A program made the translations under genes and the position numbers. From positions 1-30,538 of the IMG/VR virus record IMGVR_UViG_3300034685_000218: 30,538 nt of DNA; one strand, 5' to 3'. Positions 12,881 through 20,578 of the stretch are shown piece after piece. Every line of letters begins with the position of its first letter. The stretch's first letter is position 1. Source of the stretch: a virus. The notes beneath the pieces were generated by a model. It was given only the letters and a program-made list of their open reading frames with translations. It did not search any database and had not been told where the DNA came from.

Positions 12881-12901
12881 AGCCCGGCATCGTGCCGGGC
12901 T
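12881..12901. terminator. Strong bidirectional terminator
   Basis: Perfect 9-bp stem AGCCCGGCA (12881-12889) / TGCCGGGCT (12893-12901), 3-base loop, T-rich on both sides (TTTCTTTTTGC on the minus strand). It ends the leftward three-gene operon from 13602 and would also end any rightward transcript from the G-rich stretch. Confidence 0.85.
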
Positions 12902-12954
12902 CTTCTTCTTGCTTTTATTCCCCTTTTCTCACCTCCTCGTCTACCTCTACTCGC

Positions 12955-13107
12955 CTATCGATCGTTCAATTTCAATTCGTTCATTACACCTCCTCTTCCA
13001 AGTGGAGTAGTTTTTGCATACCCACTCGTAGACTCTATCGTACAACCTTGCCAATATGGACAACGAACATTTTCTTGAAAGAGTCTTTTCAGGCTACCCA
13101 CCGGCAT
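12955..13107 (-). CDS. Small 50-residue cargo protein with CPYWxxC
   Basis: Read directly on the minus strand: ATG at 13107 with GGAGA 8 bases upstream; translation MPVGSLKRLFQENVRCPYWQ, then GCTIESTSGYAKTTPLGRGG and VMNELKLNDR. The CPYWQGC pair of cysteines is the only motif. It begins 5 bases after the stop of the 48-residue gene. Coding status is moderately supported by spacing and ribosome site; function unknown. Confidence 0.45.
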   Translation of the reverse strand: MPVGSLKRLFQENVRCPYWQGCTIESTSGYAKTTPLGRGGVMNELKLNDR

Positions 13108-13111
13108 ATAA

Positions 13112-13258
13112 TCATTCTCCGGAGAGCTTGGTTGCGCTTAAAAACGCTGGACCAAGTAGCCATTCAATGAATTTCTCTTCTTTTGAGTCGGGCAACAGAT
13201 CCCATCTGATCTGAAAATCCCGACCGTCAAAAAAACTTCTCATTTTCAACCTGACCAT
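13112..13258 (-). CDS. Small 48-residue cargo protein
   Basis: Read directly on the minus strand: ATG at 13258 preceded by GAGGAGGAG; begins MVRLKMRSFFDGRDFQIRWD and ends ATKLSGE. It follows the 13285-13602 gene after 26 bases. The central helix (SKEEKFIEWLLGP) is followed by a short tail. No family recognised; probably works with its upstream neighbour. Confidence 0.62.
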   Translation of the reverse strand: MVRLKMRSFFDGRDFQIRWDLLPDSKEEKFIEWLLGPAFLSATKLSGE

Positions 13259-13284
13259 AAAAACTCCTCCTCCTCAAGATTTTT

Positions 13285-13602
13285 TTACCCTTTGACCCCT
13301 ATTACGAGACATTCGTAATAGGGGTCTACCTGCACCGTAAAACCTTTCTTCTGTAGCCATTCAATTATTTCTTGTTTTACCTTCTCCTCCCTTTTTCGGC
13401 GCCACGACGCATGTGGCGCGGGCTTCCAGAAGAAAGTGTTTTGTTTCAGGATCTTCGGTGCGTCTTCGTCCTCTAGGAGACTCCTTACCTCCTTTTTTCT
13501 CGCAGTCACAGGCCTCCCGTTTAAACTATACTTTACTGTTTTGTATACGTGGTTCGCGCTTTCTTTGTACTCAAATTTAAGTTCCAGCCTTGCCCTTGCC
13601 AT
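13285..13602 (-). CDS. Basic cargo protein with FFWxP-W motif
   Basis: A 105-residue strongly basic protein with AAAAGGAGG before the ATG. Beta-rich start (ARLELKFEYKESANHVYKTV), then KILKQNTFFWKPAPHASWRR at about 54-73, a helix (KVKQEIIEWLQKKGF) and a final strand. The FFWxP...WxR segment resembles the protein encoded at 3839-4276. Own promoter with TTGACA/TACAAT. It contains no GTTAG/CTTAG word, unlike the phage core. Function unknown; nucleic-acid binding is suggested only by charge. Confidence 0.75.
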   Translation of the reverse strand: MARARLELKFEYKESANHVYKTVKYSLNGRPVTARKKEVRSLLEDEDAPKILKQNTFFWKPAPHASWRRKREEKVKQEIIEWLQKKGFTVQVDPYYECLVIGVKG

Positions 13603-13634
13603 TTTCCTCGCCTCCTTTTTTATTCCTCACTTTT

Positions 13635-13662
13635 ATTGTATCGCCTCTGTGCCGTTTGTCAA
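13635..13662 (-). promoter_or_regulatory. Promoter of the three-gene cargo operon
   Basis: On the minus strand: consensus TTGACA (13662-13657), 16-base spacer, TACAAT (13640-13635), 33 bases before the ATG at 13602. Confidence 0.78.
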
Positions 13663-13706
13663 TTACGCTTTCGTAAAGACTCGATTAAGAAATGTTTAAC
13701 CCAAAG

Positions 13707-13852
<146 letters not shown>

Positions 13853-13959
13853 TGTAAGAATGTTAGTATTTCACTTAAGGGAAAGAGATAAAATATGCAA
13901 AATAAAGATAAATATAGCGAGCACGGCGGTTTTGACCGGCCTACCTGCCCACAAATTTG

Positions 13960-14007
13960 CCTGTTAAGAACCTTGTTAGGAATCTTGTTAAGAACCTTGT
14001 TAATAAT
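13960..14007 (+). repeat. Four tandem 12-bp iterons
   Basis: Head-to-tail units CCTGTTAAGAAC, CTTGTTAGGAAT, CTTGTTAAGAAC and CTTGTTAATAAT with no gaps. Further CTTGTTAAG/GTTGTTAAG copies follow at 14042-14089. Evenly spaced short direct repeats beside an AT-rich block and an operon divergence are typical of an initiator-binding region. Confidence 0.8.
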
Positions 14008-14035
14008 CGCAAATCCGCTTGTAATCGGCGTTTCA

Positions 14036-14094
14036 GACACACTTGTTAAGGTTGTTAAGAAGTGTGTCGGGGATCTTGTTAAGATTCCCTCGGT
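14036..14094. repeat. Two hairpins built on the iteron word
   Basis: GACACACTT (14036-14044) / AAGTGTGTC (14060-14068) with loop GTTAAGGTTGTTAAG, then GGGGATCTT / AAGATTCCC around a GTT loop (about 14069-14093). Neither has a T tract, so they are not obvious terminators; they fit a replication or regulator region. Confidence 0.65.
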
Positions 14095-14108
14095 AAACTT
14101 ACTTAGTC

Positions 14109-14136
14109 TTGTATAACCAATTTCGTGTGATATAAT
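14109..14136 (+). promoter_or_regulatory. Main rightward (late) promoter
   Basis: TTGTAT (14109-14114), 16-base spacer ending in TGA (extended -10), TATAAT (14131-14136), 54 bases before the first gene of the ParB-to-tail operon. Confidence 0.75.
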
Positions 14137-14190
14137 ACGCTTAGAAAAGCCTAACAATAATAAGGTAACTAAGCAAAGGAGCGTGTTACT

Positions 14191-14745
14191 GTGAAAGAAG
14201 GCATTTTAGTTGAGCGTAAGAAAGTTAGCGATTTGAAATACGCGCCGTACAATCCACGGACAATTTCCGAGGAAATGTTCAAAAAACTGATAAAATCGCT
14301 ACAACAGTTTGGATATGTGGAGCCGCTTGTGTGGAACAAGAGGACAGGGCATGTTGTAGGCGGAAATCAAAGACTGAAAGCATTACAAGAATTAGGCGTC
14401 GAAGAAGTTGATGTTATTGTAATAGATTTACCTTTGGAACAAGAAAAAGCTTTAAATCTTGCTTTAAACAAGATAGAAGGCGAATGGGATATTCCAAAAT
14501 TAAAGGAAATTTTAATTGAACTTTCAGAAAGTGTTATCAAAGAAGATTTGACAATTACAGGTTTCTCTATTGAAGAAATAGAAGGACTTATTGGAAAAAT
14601 TGAAGAAAATATATCTGAAGCAAATATTGAACAATCTTTAGAACAATATATTATCATTATTGAATGTGAAAATGAAGAACATCAAAAAGAATTACTTGAA
14701 CGATTTTTAGCGGAGGGGTTAAAGTGTCGTGCACAGTCATTGTAA
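14191..14745 (+). CDS. ParB/sulfiredoxin-domain protein of a DNA-modification pair
   Basis: A 184-residue protein starting at GTG with AAAGGAG 9 bases upstream. Residues 5-100 form a ParB-like domain: KVSDLKYAPYNPRTISEEMF, VEPLVWNKRTGHVVGGNQRL (GG-N-QR core) and a helical part (LEQEKALNLALNKIEGEWD). In phages, ParB-like proteins with this NPR...GGNQR pattern often sit beside DNA methylases, terminases or base-modification enzymes and can hydrolyse nucleotides. The C-terminal tail ends in the overlap with the ABC-GNAT gene (22 bases). It is more likely part of the modification module than a partition protein, since no ParA is present. Confidence 0.85.
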   Translation: MKEGILVERKKVSDLKYAPYNPRTISEEMFKKLIKSLQQFGYVEPLVWNKRTGHVVGGNQRLKALQELGVEEVDVIVIDLPLEQEKALNLALNKIEGEWDIPKLKEILIELSESVIKEDLTITGFSIEEIEGLIGKIEENISEANIEQSLEQYIIIIECENEEHQKELLERFLAEGLKCRAQSL

Positions 14746-15836
14746 AAGAATCTAACATTGTTAGAACACCTAGAGTTATTCAACTTGAAGGAATGTTTGA
14801 TCTTTCACCTTCAGAAAAATCTAAATTAACTTGGGAAGTAAGTTTACCTCTTCAAGAGCGAGAGTGGAATGTAGGACTTATTGTCGGTCCTTCAGGAAGC
14901 GGAAAAACTACAATTGCACGAGAACTATTTAAAGATTATATTATCGACCAATTTCCATGGAGCAAAGACAAAGCAATTGTTGATGAGTTTCCTAACAATA
15001 TTTCGATACATGAAATAGTTGAAATTCTAACAAGTATAGGTTTTTCTTCTCCTCCAGCGTGGCTTAGAAATTATAATGTCTTATCCAATGGAGAGCAATT
15101 TAGAGTATTTATTGCAAGAGCATTGGCAGAAAAAAGAGAAATTACAGTAATCGACGAATTTACATCTGTGGTGGATAGAACAGTTGCAAAAGCAGTATCT
15201 TATACTGTTCAAAAATATGTGCGAAAACATAATAAAAAATTTATTGCAATATCTTGTCATTACGACATATTTCAATGGCTTATACCGGATTGGATCTTTG
15301 AAGCTGGCGTAAATAATTTCCAGTGGAGTGATGGACTTCGGCAACGTCCAAACATTGCGCTTAAAATTGAGAAAGTGCATTCAAAAGCGTGGGAATTATT
15401 CAAAAATCATCACTATTTGAACAGAAATTTAAATAATTCCGCCCAGTGTTATCTCGCTTCTTGGGGCAATGAACCTGTTGCATTTTGCGCAGTATTACCA
15501 CAACCTATTTTAATATCCCAGCAAATGATTTGGCGAATTTCACGCATTGTTGTTCTTCCCGATTATCAGGGACTTGGTATTGGAATGGCGCTGTTAAATT
15601 ATGTTGCTTCGTTATATGCAACGAAAGGCAAGGTCGGAATTACAACGTCTCATATGGGGATGATTCGTGCACTAGAAAAATCACCATTGTGGAAATTAAA
15701 ACATCGAGGAATATACCGAGCTCATTCATCCCTTAGTTTGCGAAGAACAAGCTCATTTAATCGCTTAACTTGTTCTTTTTATTACATCGGCCGCCCAAAT
15801 TTTGAAGATGCAAGATGTTTTGAAATTCCTAAGTAA
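14724..15836 (+). CDS. ABC ATPase-GNAT (Mom-like) fusion, probable DNA base modification
   Basis: A 370-residue fusion; GTG start with GGAGGGG upstream. Residues 45-190 are an ABC-type ATPase: Walker A GPSGSGKTT (55-63), signature LSNGEQ (120-125), Walker B TVIDEF (141-146) and H179. Residues 212-350 are a GNAT fold: KAWELFKNHHYLNRN with H229-H230-Y231, and the acetyl-CoA-type loop RIVVLPDYQGLGIG (274-287). HHY plus this loop resembles phage Mu Mom, which alters adenine in DNA. There are no transmembrane segments, so it is not a transporter. Few GTTAG words occur between 15063 and 15729, hinting at separate ancestry. Confidence 0.82.
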   Translation: MSCTVIVKESNIVRTPRVIQLEGMFDLSPSEKSKLTWEVSLPLQEREWNVGLIVGPSGSGKTTIARELFKDYIIDQFPWSKDKAIVDEFPNNISIHEIVEILTSIGFSSPPAWLRNYNVLSNGEQFRVFIARALAEKREITVIDEFTSVVDRTVAKAVSYTVQKYVRKHNKKFIAISCHYDIFQWLIPDWIFEAGVNNFQWSDGLRQRPNIALKIEKVHSKAWELFKNHHYLNRNLNNSAQCYLASWGNEPVAFCAVLPQPILISQQMIWRISRIVVLPDYQGLGIGMALLNYVASLYATKGKVGITTSHMGMIRALEKSPLWKLKHRGIYRAHSSLSLRRTSSFNRLTCSFYYIGRPNFEDARCFEIPK

Positions 15837-15859
15837 GTTAGAAAGGTGAGGCGACGAAG

Positions 15860-16222
15860 ATGGCGAAGAGAGGAAGGCCAAGAAAAACAATTGACTATGA
15901 TCTTGTTTATAAATTGGCACGTATATTTTGCACACAAGAGGAAATTGCAAGTGTGTTAGATATTCATGTCAGAACGTTGCAAAAAAATCCAGAATTTCGC
16001 CGTGTGTTTGAAAAAGGCAGAGAAGAAGCAAAAATATCACTTCGCAGGATGCAGTACAAGAAAGCCATGGATGGAAATGTAACAATGTTAATTTGGCTTG
16101 GCAAGCAGTATCTTGAACAACTGGATAAACAGAAGATTACGCAGGATCTTGAAGTAGACCAAAAACAAGCACCGCAGATAAAAATAGAATTAGTCGATGC
16201 TAACACTCTTAAGCAGGAGTAA
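15860..16222 (+). CDS. terS: Terminase small subunit
   Basis: A 120-residue protein with AAAGGTGAGG before the ATG. Basic start (MAKRGRPRKTIDYD), then an HTH (IFCTQEEIASVLDIHVRTLQ), then an NPEFRRVFEKGREEAKISLR helix and AMDGNVTMLIWLGKQYL, as in small terminase subunits that bind the packaging site. Seven bases before the large subunit gene. Confidence 0.9.
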   Translation: MAKRGRPRKTIDYDLVYKLARIFCTQEEIASVLDIHVRTLQKNPEFRRVFEKGREEAKISLRRMQYKKAMDGNVTMLIWLGKQYLEQLDKQKITQDLEVDQKQAPQIKIELVDANTLKQE

Positions 16223-16228
16223 TAAACT

Positions 16229-17386
16229 GTGGGTAAGACAAGAGTGATAAACAAAATCTGGCAGTTCATAGCAACAAATTTAGACAAAGATACGATTGTT
16301 ATATATGGCGGTGCTGGCGCGGGAAAATCTTACACTGTAGCACGATATCTCATTTACAGAGCGCTTCTTGAACCGCTAAGAATCTTAGTTGTGCGTAAGG
16401 TTATGAGAAGCTTGCGCGATTCTGTGTATCCCATTATTCGTGAAGCCCTGTCTGAAATGGATGTTGAGTACCAAGATAAAATAGCCGAGTTTCGAATTTT
16501 GATTAAAGATTCTGAGATATGGCTAAGAGGTTTAGATAATCCTGAGAAACTTAAATCATCTGAATTTAACATGATATGGCTAGAAGAAGCCACGGAATGC
16601 ACAAAAGACGATTTTCTTTACCTGCAAATGAGGCTAAGACGAAAAAGTAAATCGCTTAACCAGATGTTTATTACATTCAATCCCGTTAATGTAGAATGGC
16701 TAGTAGAGTTAGTCAAAGATAAGAATGTTCCATCGTTGCGTGTTACTTACAACGACAATCCATTTTTGAATAAAGAATATTCCGAGCTGCTTGAACAACT
16801 GAAACATGAAAATGAGGAACTGTACCAAATATACACTCTTGGTGAATTTGCAACACCGCAGACAATCATATACACAAACTGGGATGTCGTGAATAACCAG
16901 CCAACAAAGTTAGATGATGTATTTTATGGACTGGATTTTGGCTTCAATAATCCAACATGTTTGCTGAAAGTAGGAATCAAGGATAATGAAATATACGTGT
17001 TAGACGAGCTTTATAGATCCCACTTAACCAACTCTGAGCTTATAGAACAGTTAAAAGAGTTAAATGTATCTAAGAATGTTCCTATCTTCGCAGATTCAGC
17101 CGAACCGGATAGAATAAAAGAAATACAGCAAGCCGGATATTGGATACAAGGCGTGAAAAAGAATGTTAAAGATGGGATAGATAAAGTTAAACGAAGAAAA
17201 ATAAATATAATTAACAGTTGCGTGAATACAATACGCGAAATAAAAAACTACTCTTGGCGCAAAAAAGGTGATACAATATTAGACGAACCAGTAAAGTTTG
17301 ACGACCACGCAATGGATGCTTTGAGATATGCAATCACCGGATATTTTGAACAATCTAAGCCAAACATATATGTGTTAGATATATAA
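16229..17386 (+). CDS. terL: Terminase large subunit (PBSX-type)
   Basis: A 385-residue protein from GTG 16229 (GGAG upstream, rather far). ATPase part: Walker A YGGAGAGKS (26-34), Walker B MIWLEEATE (115-123) and the FITFNP coupling motif. C-terminal RNase H-like nuclease: FYGLDFGFN (D236 acid), ADSAEPDRI and FDDHAMDALRYA (late acid pair). It drives DNA into the head and cuts the concatemer. Standard length for the family. Overlaps the downstream frame by one base. Confidence 0.97.
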   Translation: MGKTRVINKIWQFIATNLDKDTIVIYGGAGAGKSYTVARYLIYRALLEPLRILVVRKVMRSLRDSVYPIIREALSEMDVEYQDKIAEFRILIKDSEIWLRGLDNPEKLKSSEFNMIWLEEATECTKDDFLYLQMRLRRKSKSLNQMFITFNPVNVEWLVELVKDKNVPSLRVTYNDNPFLNKEYSELLEQLKHENEELYQIYTLGEFATPQTIIYTNWDVVNNQPTKLDDVFYGLDFGFNNPTCLLKVGIKDNEIYVLDELYRSHLTNSELIEQLKELNVSKNVPIFADSAEPDRIKEIQQAGYWIQGVKKNVKDGIDKVKRRKINIINSCVNTIREIKNYSWRKKGDTILDEPVKFDDHAMDALRYAITGYFEQSKPNIYVLDI

Positions 17387-17403
17387 TGCTAGGAGGGACT
17401 AAT

Positions 17404-18591
17404 ATGTTTGAATTTATAAAAAGATTGTTTGTTAAAGAAAGCAGAACACAGGCAACAATATTAGAAGCGTATAAGTATGTTAGACAACCAAATTTCCAGG
17501 CGATGATTTCAGAAGGATACAAACAAGTACCTTATGTCTATGCTGCTATTAATCTCATAGCTCGAGCAGTGGCTAATTTGCGTTATGTCACTAAGAAAAA
17601 TGAAACTGTGTTAGAAACCGAAAATGAGTTTTGGAATTTGTTTTCCAACCCTAATCCATTTCAAGGCCAAACATCGTTTTTGAAAGAAATAGTGACATGT
17701 CTGCTCACAACAGGCAACGCATTTATTGAAATAATATTAGCCGGAAATAAGCCAAAAGAATTGTATAATCTTGCACCGGATAGAATGAGAATAATACCGG
17801 GAAATCAAAAGGGGATTGTGAAAAGATATGAATACACGGTCAATGGTTACACATTGGAATTACCGGCCGAAGAAGTTATTCATATAAAGTTATATAACCC
17901 TAACGATGATTTTTTTGGACTCTCTCCTCTGCACGTATTAGCCTATACGATTGATCAGTACATTGAAATGAAAAAATGGCAAAATGGATTACTTGCAAAC
18001 GGCATGAGACCAAGCGGTGCATTTGTGAGCGAGGCGCCTTTGGGCCAAACACAATATGAAAGATTGAAAGAGGAGGCTAAGAATTATCAAGGCGCGGCTA
18101 ACACCGGGAAACCGCTGATTCTAGAAGGTGGCTTAAAATGGCAGCAAATATCATACAATCCAGATCAATTTGATTGGAGTTCTGCACAAAAAATATTGTT
18201 GCGCGAAATAGCGGTTGTTCTCGGTGTAGCACCAGAACTCATCGGAGAGCCAGAATTCAAAACTTATTCCAATTTCCAAGAAGCTAACAGGCAGCTGTAT
18301 TCTAACACTGTTATACCACTAGCAGAAATGATAATTGAAGAATTTAATAGAGAATTGTCGCGATATTTTTCTAACATTCTTATAGCAATTGATTATGATT
18401 CAATTGATGCATTGCAAGAAGAACAATCACATACGTGGGACCGTGCCGTTAAAGGAGTACAAGCCGGCATATTAACTCCAAACGAAGCCAGAGAATTGCT
18501 CGGATATAAACCGATAAAAGGCGGAAATTACACGATGGTATCTGCCAATCTTATACCTATGGGGTTGGGAATAGATGAGAGCGAAGAATGA
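17404..18591 (+). CDS. Portal protein (HK97/SPP1-type)
   Basis: AGGAGGG is spaced 6 bases from the ATG at 17404 (395 residues; the frame is open from 17386). Recognisable portal segments: YVYAAINLIARAVANLRYV, FLKEIVTCLLTTGNAFIEII, LYNLAPDRMRIIPG, EEVIHIKLYNP and the helical C-terminal part (GVAPELIGEPEFKTYSNFQE). The ring of this protein forms the DNA channel and head-tail joint. Followed by the morphogenesis protein with a 17-base overlap. Confidence 0.95.
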   Translation: MFEFIKRLFVKESRTQATILEAYKYVRQPNFQAMISEGYKQVPYVYAAINLIARAVANLRYVTKKNETVLETENEFWNLFSNPNPFQGQTSFLKEIVTCLLTTGNAFIEIILAGNKPKELYNLAPDRMRIIPGNQKGIVKRYEYTVNGYTLELPAEEVIHIKLYNPNDDFFGLSPLHVLAYTIDQYIEMKKWQNGLLANGMRPSGAFVSEAPLGQTQYERLKEEAKNYQGAANTGKPLILEGGLKWQQISYNPDQFDWSSAQKILLREIAVVLGVAPELIGEPEFKTYSNFQEANRQLYSNTVIPLAEMIIEEFNRELSRYFSNILIAIDYDSIDALQEEQSHTWDRAVKGVQAGILTPNEARELLGYKPIKGGNYTMVSANLIPMGLGIDESEE

Positions 18592-19414
18592 TATAAGAAA
18601 GTTATTCCCGCTTAACTTAGAGTATGGGCTTAAAAGATTGTTAAACAGTTATGAGCGCTATTTCACCGGCGAATATAGACGCATATGGGAAGAAGCAAGA
18701 GAAGAAAAATCTGTAACATTGTTAGAAAGTAAAAGTCTTGGATCTATCGTGCAAGATGTACTTTCAACCGTTGTGGCACGAGCTTTAACTAATACAGAAG
18801 ATATGCTAAGAAACTTATATTTAGCTGCTGGTATTGTTGGCTTTGAATCTGTTATGGAAAACGTTGCAAAAGATAGGGTTCTGCGCTTTGTAGAAGTTGA
18901 ATGGCGAAAACGCGGTGCCGGTCTTATAACTAAGATAAACAACGAGCAGCGTAATGTGTTAGAATTCGCGCTAAATTACTACATAGCGGCGGAACCTACA
19001 TCGCCTTATGATTTGTCTAGAAAACTTAGACCGTTTATTGGACTCTCAGAACCACAGGCAAATAGACTACAGAAATTAGCAGAAGAATTAGGTAAAGAAA
19101 TGTCGCCAGCACAAGTGCAAAAAGCGCTTGAAAAATACTCCCAACAAATGATAAGATATCGTGCTAAAGTAATAGCACGAACCGAGCTAAATTATGCGTA
19201 TAACCACGGTGCAATAGCTAACATTAATGATATAATAGACGGAACAGATATTAAAGTTACTAAGATATGGCTAACAACAGAAGACGATAGACTGTGTGAA
19301 GAATGTGCAGCAATGGACGGAAAAAAGGCTGATTTAAATGGCAGTTTTGGAGAAGTAGACGCCCCGCCGCTTCACCCCAACTGCCGGTGTTCCATTATTT
19401 TTGATACAAAGTAA
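18575..19414 (+). CDS. Head morphogenesis protein (SPP1 gp7/Mu F type)
   Basis: A 279-residue protein. The C-terminal third has the family signature: KVIARTELNYAYNHGAI, then W-x-T...D-x-R...C-x-x-C (DDRLCEECAAMDGK) and PPLHPNCRCS. This Cys/His-containing minor head domain is found in proteins that bind the portal and enter the capsid. The N-terminal part is helical. Located between portal and protease as usual. Confidence 0.92.
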   Translation: MRAKNDIRKLFPLNLEYGLKRLLNSYERYFTGEYRRIWEEAREEKSVTLLESKSLGSIVQDVLSTVVARALTNTEDMLRNLYLAAGIVGFESVMENVAKDRVLRFVEVEWRKRGAGLITKINNEQRNVLEFALNYYIAAEPTSPYDLSRKLRPFIGLSEPQANRLQKLAEELGKEMSPAQVQKALEKYSQQMIRYRAKVIARTELNYAYNHGAIANINDIIDGTDIKVTKIWLTTEDDRLCEECAAMDGKKADLNGSFGEVDAPPLHPNCRCSIIFDTK

Positions 19415-19433
19415 AAGTGAAGGAGGTATAATT

Positions 19434-20564
19434 ATGAAAATAAGAAGTTTTCAAATTAAGAATCTTAGTTTTGAAGAACAGGATGGCTTTGCTTATTTTG
19501 AAGGTTATGCCGCCATATTCGGTAATGAAGATCTTACTGGTGATATTATAGAAAAAGGCGCATTTAGAAAAACGTTAGCCGACTTAAAGGCATCTAACAA
19601 AGTTATACCGCTGCTGTATCAGCACAACCCAGACAAGCCAATTGGAGTTGTAAAAGAAATTTTTGAAGACGATAGAGGATTGTACATCAAGGGCGAAATA
19701 AACTTGCAGACTGAAAAAGGCAAAGAAGCTTATGCGCTATTAAAGCAGGGCGCACTAAATGGCTTGTCTATTGGGTACGAAGTAATGAAATACACGCATC
19801 GCAGCGGTAAAAGAATCTTGACCGAAATTAAGTTGTGGGAAATAAGCATTGTTACATTTCCAGCAAATGAACAAGCTAATATTGTTAGAGTGAAAAAAGT
19901 TGTACCATACCAGAATCTTCCACTTGCTGATTTAGATACTGCATGGGATGCAAATAAAGCACGCGAAAATGTTAGAAAATGGGCAAGTTCAGATGGTTCC
20001 GGTGATCTAGAAAAGATAGACTGGGCTAAGTATCGTAAAGCATTTTTGTGGTATGATGAAGATGCAGAAGATACACTTGGAGCGTATAAATTACCAATTG
20101 CAGACGTAATTGATGGCGGATTGAAAGCAGTTCCACGAGCTATTTTTGCAGCAGCTGCAGCAATACAGGGTGCGCGCGGTGGTGTGAATATACCTGCCAG
20201 CGATATTGAACTTATTAAAGCACATCTCGATAAGTATTATACAAAGTTAGACAGAATACCGCCGTGGGAAGAAGAAGAGAAAAATATCGAGCTGGATATT
20301 TATACAATGTTAGGTATATCTCAGATTCTTGAAACTAAAGAAGGTAAAGTGTTAAATGCACGAAATAAAGAGCTAATAAAGGAAGTCATTATGTCTTTGG
20401 CTAAGCTTCTCGAAGCTGCAGGAGAAGACGAATTCGTTAAGGCACTCGGCGCTAACACTTCTGAGCCGTCCAATGACACTCAAGAAGAGCAAACCGAGCC
20501 GCCAGAAGAAAAACATATAAGAAAGTTAGATGAGGCTATAGCCAAACTGAAAAGGTTATTTTGA
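19434..20564 (+). CDS. HK97-family prohead protease
   Basis: GGAGG fits the ATG at 19434 (376 residues). Protease domain (1-160): FEGYAAIFGNEDLTGDIIEK, catalytic H64 in LLYQHNPDKPIG, S112 in GALNGLSIGYE and EISIVTFPANEQANI. The long C-terminal extension includes WASSDGSGDLEKIDWAKYRK and YKLPIADV...GLKAVPRAIFAA, a module often joined to this protease, then a charged tail. It cuts the scaffold delta region of the capsid protein and itself. Confidence 0.95.
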   Translation: MKIRSFQIKNLSFEEQDGFAYFEGYAAIFGNEDLTGDIIEKGAFRKTLADLKASNKVIPLLYQHNPDKPIGVVKEIFEDDRGLYIKGEINLQTEKGKEAYALLKQGALNGLSIGYEVMKYTHRSGKRILTEIKLWEISIVTFPANEQANIVRVKKVVPYQNLPLADLDTAWDANKARENVRKWASSDGSGDLEKIDWAKYRKAFLWYDEDAEDTLGAYKLPIADVIDGGLKAVPRAIFAAAAAIQGARGGVNIPASDIELIKAHLDKYYTKLDRIPPWEEEEKNIELDIYTMLGISQILETKEGKVLNARNKELIKEVIMSLAKLLEAAGEDEFVKALGANTSEPSNDTQEEQTEPPEEKHIRKLDEAIAKLKRLF

Positions 20565-20578
20565 AAGGAGGATTAACT

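Noticed and set aside
12590-12900. RNase P or tmRNA-like RNA
   Set aside because: I looked for the conserved RNase P core and tmRNA tRNA-like ends and did not find them; kept only as an unassigned G-rich stretch.
13960-14089. Possible CRISPR array
   Set aside because: Units are 12 bp with no spacers between them and no Cas genes; they are iterons.
13895-14116. 73-codon frame over the iterons (LLRTLLGILLRTLLII)
   Set aside because: The start has only a weak ribosome site, and the 4-residue repeat is a by-product of the 12-bp DNA repeat. I treat the stretch as iterons, with some doubt.
14191-14745. Plasmid-type partition system (phage-plasmid)
   Set aside because: The ParB-like protein has no ParA partner and overlaps the ABC-Mom gene, so it fits a modification role better.
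14724-15836. ABC transporter
   Set aside because: No membrane segments or permease gene; the ATPase is fused to a GNAT domain.
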